In this document: in pieces, positions 24,916 to 37,611 of the stretch
How positions within the stretch are numbered: position 1 is the stretch's first letter
Layout of the letters: the number at the start of each line of letters is the position of its first letter
The notes under the pieces: generated by a model
Database searches by the model: none
What the model was told of the DNA's origin: nothing
What the model saw: only the letters and a program-made list of their open reading frames with translations
Assembly: GCF_021917145.1 (NCBI RefSeq)
Contig: NW_025813856.1
Coordinates: 1-64,000 of the forward strand
DNA length: 64,000 nucleotides
Reading direction: 5' to 3'
From: Hypomesus transpacificus
Lineage: Eukaryota > Chordata > Actinopteri > Osmeriformes > Osmeridae
Made by a program: the position numbers and the translations under genes

Positions 24916-25319
24916 CTGCTCAAAAGTTGGCAATCTCACCTGGCCAGCTTGAGAACCTGCTTGGCTGGAGTTGTTACATTGTTTTGTGGCATGACACTAA
25001 AGCATGACCTTTATCCCTTATAGCCTACACACTGAGAAAACCTGGATGAATACTTTCACATAAAAAATAAAATTAATAAAATTGTTGTACAGTTTTTGCT
25101 GTGAGTTTTGTCTCAAGACTTTCACACGACAGGAAAGTATACAGCAGTATAAAATGTATATGCATGACTGAGTAATTATTAAGGACAGGCTTTTCTTTTT
25201 TGTTAATACTTTGCTTGTCTTTTGCCTTGACATATTATTTGATCAACTCTGGGAATCTGTCTAAGATCCCAAGGCTATTGTCAGCCCAATTAAGCTTTCT
25301 GTATATCAGAGACGTTCCA

Positions 25320-25325
25320 TTTATT
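25320..25325 (-). terminator. Poly(A) signal candidate of gene B
   Basis: Minus-strand AATAAA about 220 bp beyond the gene B stop. Confidence 0.45.
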
Positions 25326-25545
25326 AAATCACAAGTCACGTGTCAGGGACCCGAAAAAACATTTAAACCTTAGGAATATTTTCTAAGATGGCAGTGCAGT
25401 GATACCAGTATATTTTCATCCGGTTGCAGGATAATACAGAAATGTTCCAAAGGTCACACAGTCAGTGAAACATCCCAGTTTACATTCGACAGGAGAGATT
25501 ATGTTGTGGTCACCATGATTATGGCTACATGTCGTTTTTTCTGAA

Positions 25546-27938
25546 TCAGTTCTGAGCGAGGAGTGACATCAGCAGCTCACTCTGGACTCTGGTCCCTGAA
25601 AGGTCAGAGGTCAGACACACAAAAAAAATCATACTTTAGAGTCTTTCACTGTGACATCATCATGATTGACAGATCGGGAGGCGGGGCTGAAGCCCATTCT
25701 CACAGGTGATTGGTCCGATGGTCAGGGGCTTAAGGGACTCAGAGACAGAGCGGGCCGTCCTTCTAGAGCACACCTGTAGAGAGAGACCAGAGACAACGGA
25801 AAGTTAGGAAAAAAATCTCTACGGGAATTGGAGAGTGAGAGAGAGATTTTAAGTACTAGAGCGACGAGAGGCAGAGAGACCAGAGACAGAGAGACCAGGA
25901 AGGAGGGTGGGAGGACTCACAGGAGAGCAGGAGGAGGTCCTCTGGTCACACAGGTTGAGGCTGCAGTGCAGGTAGACGTCCCTGTAGTCCCCCTGGAACA
26001 GGAACAGCAGCACAGAGAAGCGAGCCTGGAGGGACAAGCCACTCTCCTCCACGGTCACCTGGTGACGGTCGGTAGGACACCTATAGGAGGACAGGGAGGG
26101 AAAATAAACACAAATCTCTCTTCAGATGATTTTACACACACACACACATTCACACATGTCAGTATTCAGGGTCACATACTTGTGCTGGATGAGGAAGTAT
26201 TTCAGGAGGTCATCAGGATCAGGGGAGTGGGTGGCGTAGCAGTCCTCCAGAACGACCACAAAGCGATCAATCTCTGTCTCATCAACAGACACGCCCACAT
26301 GCAGAATGGAGCCCAGGGGCAGAGTGACCGGGCCTGCTGGGTAAGGAGTTGAGTAGCTGGAGTTGGGGAACAGAGACATGGAGGCCCTGGCCTTGGGACC
26401 ACTGCCTGATAGCCTGACAAGATAGGATGGAACCAAAAAAACAACAGGGTGAAAGCAGTGTATGTGTGTGTGTGATGTCAGTGTGTGTGTGTGTGTGATG
26501 TCAGCGTGTGTGTGTGATGTGAGTGTGTGTGTGTGTGATGTCAGTGTGTGTGCCTGTGTGATGTCAGTGTGTGTGCCTGTGTGATGTCAGTGTGTGTGCC
26601 TGTGTGATGTCAGTGTGTGTGCGTGTGTGTGTGATGTCAGTGTGTGCATGTGTGTGATGTCAGTGTGTGTGTATGTGATGTCAGTGTGTGTGTGTGTGAT
26701 GTCAGTGTGTGTGCGTGATGTCAGTGTGTGTGCGATGTCAGTGTGTGCGCATGTGTGTGATGTCAGTGTGTGTGTGTGTGATGTCAGTGTGTGTGTGTGT
26801 GTGTGTGATGTCAGTGTGTGTGATGTCAGTGTGTGTGTGTGTGTGTGTGATGTCAGTGTGTGTGTGTGTGTGTGTGTGTGTGATGTCAGTGTGTGTGTGT
26901 GTGATGTCAGTGTGTGTGTGTGTGATGTCAGTGCGTGTGTGTGTGATGTCAGTGTGTGTGTATGTGATGTCAGTGTGTGTGTGTGTGATGTCAGTGTGTG
27001 TGCATGTGTGTGTGATGTCAGTGTGTGCGCATGTGTGTGATGTCAGTGTGTGTGTGTGTGATGTCAGTGTGTGTGCATGTGTGTGATGTCAGTGTGTGTG
27101 TATGTGATGTCAGTGTGTGTGTGTGTGATGTCAGTGTGTGTGTGTGTGTGATGTCAGTGTGTGTGTGTGTGATGTCAGTGTGTGTGTGTGTGATGTCAGT
27201 GTGTGTGTGTGATGTCGGTGTGTGTGTGTGTGTGTGTATGTGATGTCAGTGTGTGTGTGTGTGATGTCAGTGTGTGTGTGTGTGTGATGTCAGTGTGTGT
27301 GTGTGTGATGTCAGTGTGTGTGTGTGTGATGTCAGTGTGTGTGTGTGATGTGTGTATGTGATGTCAGTGTGTGTGTGTGTGTGTGTGTGTGATGTCAGTG
27401 TGTGTGTGTGTGATGTCAGTGTGTGTGTGTGTGATGTCAGTGTGTGTGTATGTGATGTCAGTGTGTGTGTGTGTGATGTCAGTGTGTGTGTGTGTGATGT
27501 CAGTGTGTGTGTGTGTGTGTGTGTATGTGATGTCAGTGTGTGTGTGTATGATGTCAGTGTGTGTGTGTGTGATGTCAGTGTGTGTGTGTGTGTGTGTGTG
27601 ATGTCAGTGTGTGTGTGTGATGTCAGTGTGTGTGTGTGTGATGTCAGTGTGTGTGTGTGTGATGTCAGTGTGTGTGTGTGATGTCAGTGTGTGTGTGTGT
27701 GATGTCAGTGTGTGTGTGTGTGTGTGTGATGTCAGTGTGTGTGTGTGTGTGATGTCAGTGTGTGTGTGTGATGTCAGTGTGTGTGTGTGTGATGTCAGTT
27801 TGTGTGTGATGCCAGTGTGTGTGTGTGTGATGTCAGTGTGTGTGTGTGTGATGTCAGTGTGTGTGTGTGTGATGTCAGTGTGTGTGTGTGTGATGTCAGT
27901 GTGTGTGTGTGTGATGTCAGTGTGTGTGTGTGTGATGT

Positions 27939-27977
<39 letters not shown>

Positions 27978-30900
27978 CCTACACCAGGTAAGGTCTGCTG
28001 GTCACATCCAGGTTGTTCTCTAATGGACATTCAGGACAAATTGATTATTTAAAAGTTGAATTTGTTTATAAGAATTAGTTGAAATATCCGTTTTTGATAT
28101 AATTAGCAGTAATATTTACTATATACACTCAAAAAGGAAATACATTAACAACAAATAAGTGAATGATTTAATAAAACGTAAACTAAAGAGTACTGGAAGT
28201 ATATGTGAGTTAGTCAGTGCATGGGCATCTGAGAGAAAACTTGGATAAAGGGGATTAATCCTTTTAAATATTATTTTCCTATGTGCTGTCAAGTTTATAC
28301 CCTATGATTTTGGTTGACAAGAGACTTTGAGACATACATTGCAAGGGATTAATCCATTCACACTCACCCTCGCAAAGCACCCCTGCATCGTCTCCATGAC
28401 CACAGTTGTGTGCGCCGAAGGGCAAATGGCTGCAGTTTGTAAGGGACGACTCAGACCCCGAACACCTGACATCGTCCAGCCAGATGGGCCCACTGCCCAA
28501 GGCGAATCTGGCACTGGTGAGCGTAGCCAGGGCATAGCCACAGCCCAGCTGTCTACACACCACCTGGGCATGGCTCAGGTCCCAGATGTCATCACACACC
28601 GTCCCCCACTGGCCCTGGTGGTAGATCTCCACTCTGCCAGAGCAGGAACTGTAGCCCTCAGCCAGACGTAACTCCCCCTCCACTCCTGAAGGTGTGGTGG
28701 GTGTGGAGGTGATGGGAGGGGAGGTGGGTGTTGAGGTGATGGGAGGAGAGGTGGGTGTGGTGGTGATGGGAGGAGAGGTGGGTGTGGAGGTGATGTGAGG
28801 AGAGTTGGGTGTTGAGGTGTTGGGAGGAGAGGTGGGTATGGAGGTGATGGGAGGAGAGGTGGGTATGGAGGTGATGGAAGGAGAGGTGGGTGTGGAGGTG
28901 GGTGTGTTGGTGATGGGAGGAGAGGTGGGTGTGGAGGTGATGTGAGGAGAGTTGGGTGTGGAGGTCTTTGGAGGAGAGGTGGCTGTGGAGGACTTTGCAG
29001 GAGAGGTGGGTGTGGAAGTGATGGGTAGAGAGGTGGCTGTGGAGGTGATGGGATGAGAGGTGGGTGTGGAGGAAATGGGAAGAGAGGTGGCTGTGGAGGT
29101 GATGGGAGTAGAGGTGGGTGTGGAGGTGATGGGAAGAGAGGTGGGTGTGGAGGTGATGGGAATAGAAGTGGAAGTGGAGGGAATTGGAAGAGAGGTGGGA
29201 GTGGAGATGGGAAGAGAGGTGGCTGTGGAGGTGATGGGAGGAGAAGTGGGTGTGGAGGTGATGGGAGGAGAGGTGGGTGTGGAGGTGATGGGAGGAGAGG
29301 TGGGTCTGGAGGGGTTTGGAGCAGAGGTGGGTGTGGAGGTAATGGGAAGAGGGGTGGGTGTGGAGGTGATGGGAGGGGAGGTGAGTGTGGAGATGGGAGG
29401 AGCAGTGGGTGTGGAGGTCTTGGGAGGAGAGGTGGGTGTGGAGGTGATGGGAGGAGAGATGGGTGTGGAGGTGATGGGAGGAGAGATGGGTGTGGAGGTG
29501 ATGGGATGAGAGGTGGGTGTGGAGGTGATGGGAGGGGAGGTGGGTGTGGAGGATATGGGAAGAGAGGTGGGAGTGGAGATGGGAGGAGCAGTGGGTGTGG
29601 AGGTCTTGGGAGGAAAGGTGGGTGTGGAAGTGATGGGAGGAGAGGTGGGTGTGGAGGTGATGGGAGGAGAGGTGGGTCTGGAGGGGTTTGGAGCAGAGGT
29701 GGGTGTGGAGGTAATGGGAAGAGTGGTGGGTGTGGAGGTGATGGGAGGGGAGGTGGGTGTGGAGGTGATGGGAGGAGAGATGGGTGTGGAGGTGATGGGA
29801 TGAGAGGTGGGTGTGGAGGTGATGGGAGGGGAGGTGGGTGTGGAGGATATGGGAGGAGAGGTGGGAGTGGAGATGGGAGGAGCAGTGGGTGTGGAGGTCT
29901 TGGGAGGAGAGGTGGGTGTGGAGGTGATGGGAGGAGAGATGGGTGTGGAGGTCTTGGGAGGAGAGATGGGTGTGGAGGTGATGGGATGAGAGGTGGGTGT
30001 GGAGGTGATGGAAATAGAAGTGGCTGTGGAGGTGATGGGAAGAGAGGTGTGTGTGGAAGTCTTTAGAGGAGAGGTCGCTGTGGAGGTGATGGGAGGAGAG
30101 GTGGGTTTGGTGGTGATGGGAGGAGAGGTGGGTCTGGAGGTGATGGGAGGAGATGTGGGTGTGGAGGAGATGGGAGGAGAGGTGGGTGTGGAGATGAAGG
30201 GAAGAGAGGTGGGTGTGGAGGTGACGGGAGGAGATGTGGGTGTGGAGGAGATGGGAGGAGAGGTGGGTGTGGACGTCTTCGGAGGAGAGGTGGCTGTGGA
30301 GGTTTTGGGAAGAGAGATGGGTGTGAAGGTGATGGGAGGAGATGTGGGTGTTGAGGGGATAGGAGGAGAGGTGGGTGTGGAGGTCTTGGGAGGAAAGGTG
30401 GGTGTGGAGGTGATATATTTGGGAGAAGATGTGGGTGTGTAGGTGATGGGAGGAGATATGGGTGTGGAGGCTTTTGGAGAAGGGGTGGTCGTGGAGGTGA
30501 TGGGAAGAGAGTTAGCTGTGGAGGTGATGGGAAGAGAGGTGTAAGTGGAGGGAATCGGAAGAGAGGTGGGTGTGGGGGTCTTTGGAGGAGAGGTGGCTGT
30601 GGAGGACTTTGCAGGAGAGGTGGGTGTGGAAGTGATGGGAAGAGAGGTGGCTGTGGAGGTGATTGGATGAGAGGTGGGTGTGGAGGATATGGGAAGAGAG
30701 ATGGCTGTGGAGGTGATGGGAGTAGAGGTGGGTGTGGAGGTGATGGGAAGAGAGGTGGGTGTGGAGGTGATGGGAATAGAAGTGGAAGTGGAGGGAATTG
30801 GAAGAGAGGTGGGAGTGGAGATGGGAAGAGAGGTGGCTGTGGAGGTGATGGGATGAGAGGTGGGTGTGGAGGAGAAGGGAGGAGAGGTGGGTGTGGAGGT

Positions 30901-33900
30901 GATGGGAATAGAAGTGGAAGTGGAGGGAATTGGAAGAGAGGTGGGTGTGGAGGTCTTTGGAGGAGAGGTGGCTGTGGAGGACTTTGCAGGAGAGTTGGGT
31001 GTGGAAGTAATGGGAAGAGAGGTGGGTGTGGAGGGAATTTGAATAGAGGTGGGAGTGGAGATGGGAGGAGAGGTGGGTGTGGCGGTCTTGGGAGGAGAGG
31101 TGGGTGTGGAGGTGATGGGAGGAGATGTGGGTGTAGAGGTGATGGGAAGAGAGGTGGGAGTGGAGATGGGAGGAGAGGTGGGTGTGGAGGAGATGGGAAG
31201 AGAGGTGGGTGTAGAGGTATTGGGATGAGAGGCAGCTGTGGAGGTGATGGGAGTAGAGGTGGCTTTGGAGATGATGGGAGCAGAGGTAGGTGTGGAGGCT
31301 TTTGGAGGAGAGGTGGCTGTGGACGTGATGGGAAGAGAGGTGGGTGTGGAGGAAATGGGAAGAGAGGTGGGTGTTGACGTCTTTGGAGGAGAGGTGGTTG
31401 TTGAGGTGTTGGGAGGAGAGGTGGGTGTGGAGGGAATGGGAGGATTGGTGGATGTGGAGGCGATGGGAAGAGAGGTGGGTGTAGAGGTCTTGGGAGGAGA
31501 GGTGGGTGTGGAGGGGATAGGTGGAGAGGTGGGTGTGGAGGTCTTTGGAGGAGAGGTGGCAGTGGAGGTGATGGTAATAGAGGTGGGTGTGGAGGTGATG
31601 GGAAGAGATGTGGGTGTGGAGGTCTTGGGAGGAGAGGTGGGTGTGGAGGTGATGGGAGGAGATGTGGGTGTAGAGGTGATGGGAAGAGAGGTGGGAGTGG
31701 AGATGGGAGGAGCAGTGGGTGTGGAGGTCTTGGGAGGAGAGGTGGGTGTGGAGGTGATGGGAGGAGAGATGGGTGTGGAGGTGATGGGATGAGAGGTGGG
31801 TGTAGAGGTATTGGGATGAGAGGCAGCTGTGGAGGTGATGGGAGTAGAGGTGGCTGTGGAAGTGATGGGAAGAGAGGTGGAAGTGGAGATGGGAAGAGAG
31901 GTGGCTGTGGAAGTGATGGGAGGAGAGGTGGGTGTGGAGGCTTTTGGAGGAGAGGTGGCTGTGGACGTGATGGGAAGAGAGGTAGGTGTGGAGGAAATGG
32001 GAAGAGAGGTGGGTGTAGAGGTCTTTGGAGGAGAGGTGGGTGTTGAGGTGTTGGGAGGAGAGATAGTTGTGGAGGGTATAGGAGGAGAGGTGGGTGTGGA
32101 GGTGGGTGTGGAGATGATGGGAGGATTGGTGGATGTGGAGGTGATGGGAAGAGAGGTGGGTGTGGAGGTGATGGGAGGAGAGGTGGGTGTGGAGGTGATG
32201 GGAGGAGAGGTGGGTCTGGAGGGGTTTGGAGCAGAGGTGGGTGTGGAGGTAATGGGAAGAGGGGTGGGTGTGGAGGTGATGGGAGGGGAGGTGAGTGTGG
32301 ACATGGGAGGAGCAGTGGGTGTGGAGGTCTTGGGAGGAGAGGTGGGTGTGGAGGTGATGGGAGGAGAGATGGGTGTGGAGGTGATGGGATGAGAGGTGGG
32401 TGTGGAGGTGATGGGAGGGGAGGTGGGTGTGGAGGATATGGGAGGAGAGATGGGAGGAGCAGTGGGTGTGGAGGTCTTGGGAGGAAAGGTGGGTGTGGAG
32501 GTGATATATTTGGGAGAAGATGTGGGTGTGTAGGTGATGGGAGGAGATATGGGTGTGGAGACTTTTGGAGAAGGGGTGGTCGTGGAGGTGATGGGAAGAG
32601 AGTTAGCTGTGGAGGTGATGGGAAGAGAGGTGTAAGTGGAGGGAATCGGAAGAGAGGTGGGTGTGGAGGTCTTTGGAGGAGAGGTGGCTGTGGAGGACTT
32701 TGCAGGAGAGGTGGGTGTGGAAGTGATGGGAAGAGAGGTGGCTGTGGAGGTGATGGGATGAGAGGTGGGTGTGGAGGAGATGGGAAGAGAGATGGCTGTG
32801 GAGGTGATGGGAGTAGAGGTGGGTGTGGAGGTGATGGGAAGAGAGGTGGGTGTGGAGGTGATGGGAATAGAAGTGGAGGGAATTGGAAGAGAGGTGGGAG
32901 TGGAGATGGGAAGAGAGGTGGCTGTGGAGGTGATGGGATGAGAGGTGGGTGTGGAGGTGATGGGAGGAGAGGTGGGTGTGGAGGTGATGGGAATAGAAGT
33001 GGAAGTGGAGGGAATTGGAAGAGAGGTGGGTGTGGAGGTCTTTGGAGGAGAGGTGGCTGTGGAGGACTTTGCAGGAGAGTTGGGTGTGGAAGTAATGGGA
33101 AGAGAGGTGGGTGTGGAGGGAATTGGAATAGAGGTGGGAGTGGAGATGGGAGGAGAGGTGGGTGTGGCGGTCTTGGGAGGAGAGGTGGGTGTGGAGGTGA
33201 TGGGAGGAGATGTGGGTGTGGAGGAGATGGGAAGAGAGGTGGGTGTAGAGGTATTGGGATGAGAGGCAGCTGTGGAGGTGATGGGAGTAGAGGTGGCTGT
33301 GGAGATGATGGGAGGAGAGGTAGGTGTGGAGGCTTTTGGAGGAGAGGTGGCTGTGGACGTGATGGGAAGAGAGGTGGGTGTGGAGGAAATGGGAAGAGAG
33401 GTGGGTGTTGACGTCTTTGGAGGAGAGGTGGGTGTTGAGGTGTTGGGAGGAGAGGTGGGTGTGGAGGTCTTGGGAGGAGAGGTGGGTGTGGAGGGAATGG
33501 GAGGATTGGTGGATGTGGAGGCGATGGGAAGAGAGGTGGGTGTAGAGGTCTTGGGAGGAGAGGTGGGTGTGTAGGGGATAGGTGGAGAGGTGGGTTTGGA
33601 AGTGATGGGAGGAGAGGTGGGTGTAGAAGTGATGGGAGAATAGGTGGGTGTGGAGGTGATGGGAGGGGAGGTGGGTGTAGAGGGGAAGGGAGGAGAGGTG
33701 GGTGTGGAGGGGATGGGAGGAGAGATGGGTGTGGAAGTGATGGGAAGAGAGGTGGGTGTGGAGGTGTTGGGAGGAGAGGTGAGTGCGGAGGCTTTTGGAG
33801 GAGAGGTGGCTGTGGACGTGATGGTAAGAGAGGTGTATGTGGAGGTGTCTGGAGTAGTTATAGGTCTAGAGGTGGATGTGGCAGAAGTGCTAGAGCTGAA

Positions 33901-36900
33901 GGTGGACAAAGATCTGCTGGGTGTCGAGGTAGAGAAAGATGTGGTGGAGGTGGATGTGCTTGGTATGGAGGTGGAAATAGATGTGCTCGTTATGGAGGTA
34001 TAGGGAAATGTGCTGGAGGTGGATGTGCTGGGTAAGGAGGTGGAAGGAGGTGTGCTGGGTATGGAGGTGGATGGGGATGTGCTGAGTCTGGAGATGGATG
34101 TGCTGGGTCTGGAGGTGGAGAATGAGATGGATGTGCTGGGTATGAAGTTGAAGGGAGATGTGCTGGGTGTGGATGTGGAGGGAGATATGCTGGGCGTGGA
34201 TGTGTAGGGAGATATGCTTGGTGTGGATGTTGAGGGAGATATGCTGGGTGTGGGTGTGAAGGGAGATATGCTGGGTGTGGATGTTGAGGGAGATATGCTG
34301 GGTGTAGATGTGGAGGGAGATATGCTGGGTGTGGATGTGGAGGGAGATATGCTGAGTGTGGTTGTGGAGGGAGATGTGCTGGGTGTGGATGTAGAGGGAG
34401 ATGTGCTGGGTGTGGATGTGGAGGGAGTTATGCTGGATGTGGATGTGGAGGGAGATGTGCTGGGTGTGGATGTGGAGGGAGATATGCTGGGTGTGGATGT
34501 GGAGGGAGATATGCTGGGTGTGGTTGTGGAGGGAGATATGCTGGGTGTGGTTGTGGAGGGAGATGTGCTGGGTGTGGATGTGGAGGGAGATATGCTGGGT
34601 GTGGATGTGGAGGGAGATGTGCTGGGTGTGGATGTGGAGGGAGATATGCTGGGTGTGGATGTGGAGGGAGATGTGCTGGGTGTGGATGTGGAGGGAGATA
34701 TGCTGGGTGTGGAGGTGGTGCTGGGGCCAGGAAACGTGGTTACCACTGGACCAACTGGGGGAGAGAATTATCAACATGGGATAATGCCGTTGTACGTAAA
34801 GTTAAAATATAAACTGACATTGAACTTCATCAATGTAAACTTCAAAAAAAATATGAATATGTAAATTCATAATAAAGCTACAAACTAATACTTTTAAGAA
34901 GTGAACAAATCTTAATTACAGAATGTGTGAATAAATCTGTTAATTAAAGGTCCCATGGCATGAAAATGTCACTTTATGAGGTTTTTTATACATTAATATG
35001 AGTTCCCCTAGCCTGCCTTTAGTCCCCCAGTGGCTAGAAATTGCTCAGATGAGCCGATCTGGAATTTTCCCCTTATGTCTCCATAAGGGGAAAGGTTACC
35101 GCCCCTTTCTCTTCTTTGCCCGCCCAGAGATTCTGGCCTGCCAATGAGAAAATGTGCTTCGACCGTGCAAGCATGATATTGTTTTTTCCTCGAGAGACAT
35201 CATGGGTGGCAAACGATTGAAGCATGGCAATTAGCACCGCCATTTAAAGCTACACACGTAAAAACTGCTCGTAATGGCTGTAATTCTGAACCAAGGCGGA
35301 ATTTTGGGAAAGATACTTCAGATACAGTATTAGGGGACCACTAAGGTTTATATAAAAGCATCCAAAAACAGCATGTCATGGGACCTTTAATGGTTGAACA
35401 AGTGAACACATTTTGAATTTGAATCATTAAAGGCAGGGCAGGCAAGTTTTGCAAACCTTGTAATTTTAGCTAGAGTATGAAAGGATTCAAATCAAAATAT
35501 CCCACCCCCTCCCTTAAAATCCACTCCTCCAAAACACATGACCCTGACTACTGCTGGGAAGTAGGTAGGTAGGTAAGTCAAGTAGCCCATCCAATCTGTC
35601 CCATCATTAGTGCAGGTCCAACCTTAATGATTGGTTGTGTTTATTACAGTCCTGCGTGGCCCACTGATATCGGATTTATTTCATTTTAGTGTCAAACCTT
35701 TGGATTTACTGGTTGCTATCAGGATGTGAAGTATTTTCAGCAAACTACAAAAAAGTGATTCTCAACAATATTACCTACCTTGCCTTTAAAGAACTGGTCA
35801 ACAATCAGACACTGGTTCCTACTCACCCTCACAGACGATTCCAGCCTCTTCACCATGACTACAGTCATGGGAGCCGAAGCCCCGATGGCTGCAGTCTATC
35901 AGTAAGGACTCAGACCCAGAGCACCTGACGTCGTCCAGCCAGATGGGGCCGCTGCCCTGGCCGAAGCTGGACCTGGTGGGGGCAGAGAGGGCTCGGCCAC
36001 AGCCCAGCTGTCTGCACACCACCTGGGCATGGTTCAGACTCCAGATGTCATCACACACCGTCCCCCACTGGCCCTGGTGGTAGATCTCCACTCTTCCAGA
36101 GCAGGCACTGTTCCCCCCAGACAAACGCACATTCGCTTCCCTTGCGGTGGAGTTGAAGGTTTCCAGGGTGGGGGTGACGGGGTCACTGTCATCCGGGGTG
36201 GGAGACGTTGTTGTGAAGATGGAGACCACTTGACCCACTAGGGAAGACGGTGACATACGCGTGTTTAAGAAGCTGTGTGTACAGTGTTGATACTGAACAA
36301 ATAACAAAGGAATTCATCAATAAAAGTGTGAAAGTAAATGAATACATGAGTGAACAAAACACAAACTAAAATAATTAAAATTATAAATATCTTAAATGTT
36401 TCTAACCACACCCTTAGTTGAAGACATCAGCCCCTCAACATTTACCCATCCACACTCACCCTCACAGACCACCCCTGCGTCTTCATGATGGGTACAGTTG
36501 TGGGGTCCGAAGCCCTGGTGACGGCAATCCATCAGGGAGGACTCCCACCCTGAGCACCCCACGCCGTCCAGCCAGATGGGGCCACTGCCCTCGCTGAAGC
36601 TGGACCTGGTGGGGGCAGAGAGGGCGCGGCCACAGCCCAGCTGTCTGCACACCACCCGGGCATGGCTCAGACCCCAGTTGTGATGACACACCGTCCCCCA
36701 CTGGTCCTGATGGTAGATCTCCACTCTCCCAGAGCAGGCGTTGTCAGGGTAGCCGTTGACTAATCTCAGGGGAGCACTGGCTGTAACAGCAGACAGAATC
36801 CTGACTCATAGGTAGTTGCATTGAGAGGAATACATTGAAATTATGTGTGAAAGCTTCCTTTTTGCTGAAAGATTTTATTCATGGATAATTACAATTCTGA

Positions 36901-37611
36901 CACTTAAATCACAAAAAAACGTGATCACTAAACATTCACTCATTCACACTCACCCTCACACACGACCCCGGCATCTTCACCGTGCCAACAGTTGTGGGCG
37001 CCGAAGACTGGGTGGCTGCACTCTGCCAGGGAGGACTCTGACCCTGAGCACCCCACATCGTCCAGCCAGATGGGCCCACGGCCCTGGCCAAACTTACCAC
37101 GGGTGATGGGAAACACCGCGCGGCCACAGCCCAGCTGCCTGCACACCACCTGGGCGTCCAACAACTCCCAGAAGTCATCACACACCGTTCCCCACAGGCC
37201 TTGGTGGTAGATCTCCACTCTGCCAGAGCAGGCATTGTCAGGGTAACCGTTGACCAATCTCAGAGCAGAATATGCTGTAATTACATATGTACCATATGAT
37301 CCTAGCTTTCACAATCGTAGAAATGTTGTTTTTGGTACCCTTTCATAATTTAATATGATAACAATAATGTAATATCTGGAATACACCAAGATCATTCTGT
37401 CTGTCCAGGAACACATTGTTTATTATCCTGCAGGAACACACGCTTGTACATGACACTACTTTGGGTATTGTATGTGGATATTAATGTGGATACATTGATG
37501 AAACAGGGAGCCTATAATGACAACTGTCTCGTCACTGCACAGCCTACCTGAGGCGACTCTGCTGACAGCGTGTATGGACAGGAACAACAGCAAACCCTCT
37601 GACATCATCAT
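25546..37611 (-). CDS. Gene B: SRCR-mucin-SRCR protein with ZP-C half-domain, DMBT1-like
   Basis: Ten coding exons, minus strand: 37548..37611, 36954..37274, 36460..36780, 35827..36237, 28368..34754, 27983..28019, 26180..26413, 25921..26080, 25704..25773, 25546..25595; 8055 nt, 2684 residues, frame intact. Exon 1 is a signal peptide ([17 protein letters not shown]). Three exons of phase 1-1 each encode an 8-Cys group B SRCR domain ([37 protein letters not shown]); SRCR-2 has HH in place of DD after GTVC. The 6387-nt exon 5 encodes about 2000 residues of Ser/Thr/Pro repeats (ITSTPTSPP type) plus a fourth SRCR. A 37-nt exon gives the ZP linker ([12 protein letters not shown]), then ZP-C with LEDCYATHS and [12 protein letters not shown], a furin-like RRTARS site and [10 protein letters not shown], ending LLAQN without an anchor. 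No ZP-N exon lies in the 28020-28367 intron. SRCR plus ZP resembles DMBT1/gp340, a secreted microbe-binding agglutinin; the mucin tract and half ZP are unlike it. Confidence 0.88.
26455..27974. repeat. 1.5-kb (TG)n/TGATGTCAG satellite in gene B intron 6
   Basis: About 65 units of (TG)4-12 punctuated by ATGTCAG. It reaches to within about 10 bp of exon 6. The same intron of gene C has only about 80 bp of it (43684-43768). Long plus-strand ORFs rich in Cys-Val are artefacts. Confidence 0.95.
28690..33890 (-). repeat. Coding 27-bp mucin repeats of gene B, main tract
   Basis: Units encoding ITSTPTSPP with variants ([27 protein letters not shown]) run continuously in frame. There are higher-order blocks of several hundred bases: for example a stretch with ATATATTTGGGAGAAGATGT occurs at about 30413 and again at about 32504. 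Every unit carries several Ser/Thr for O-glycosylation. Confidence 0.93.
33891..34735 (-). repeat. Coding mucin repeats of gene B, N-terminal tract
   Basis: A distinct 27-bp family encoding STSTPSISP or STSTPSTSP, closest to the exon 5 start. It is more homogeneous near 34200-34720 and degenerates into varied Ser/Thr-rich sequence near 33900-34150. Confidence 0.92.
34944..35390. mobile_element. TTAA-flanked MITE (piggyBac type) in gene B intron 4
   Basis: The 439-bp element 34948-35386 starts AGGTCCCATGGCATG and ends CATGTCATGGGACCT, near-perfect terminal inverted repeats. TTAA lies at 34944-34947 and 35387-35390. TTAA target duplication is typical of piggyBac. No transposase is encoded. Confidence 0.85.

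Larger units (their letters stand above)
18441..25319. other. Intergenic region with diverged tandem duplication
   Basis: No coding exon is recognised. Segments recur in the same order: 18400-18560 resembles 20085-20230; 18610-18770 resembles 21060-21245; 19090-19440 resembles 22230-22570; 19840-20070 resembles 22610-22860; and 20950-21060 and 22900-22930 have partial matches in 23840-24360. A stretch of about 370 bp at 19440-19810 is absent from the second copy near 22575. The rest consists of the satellites and the SINE listed separately. Confidence 0.75.

Noticed and set aside
26594..28023. Cys-Val-rich ORFs
   Set aside because: Translation of (TG)n; an intronic satellite of gene B.
29053..33411. 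Long plus-strand ORFs rich in Gly/Arg/Cys or Val/Glu opposite the mucin exon
   Set aside because: They are antisense shadows of 27-bp repeats; the minus strand has splice sites, an SRCR domain and conserved phases.
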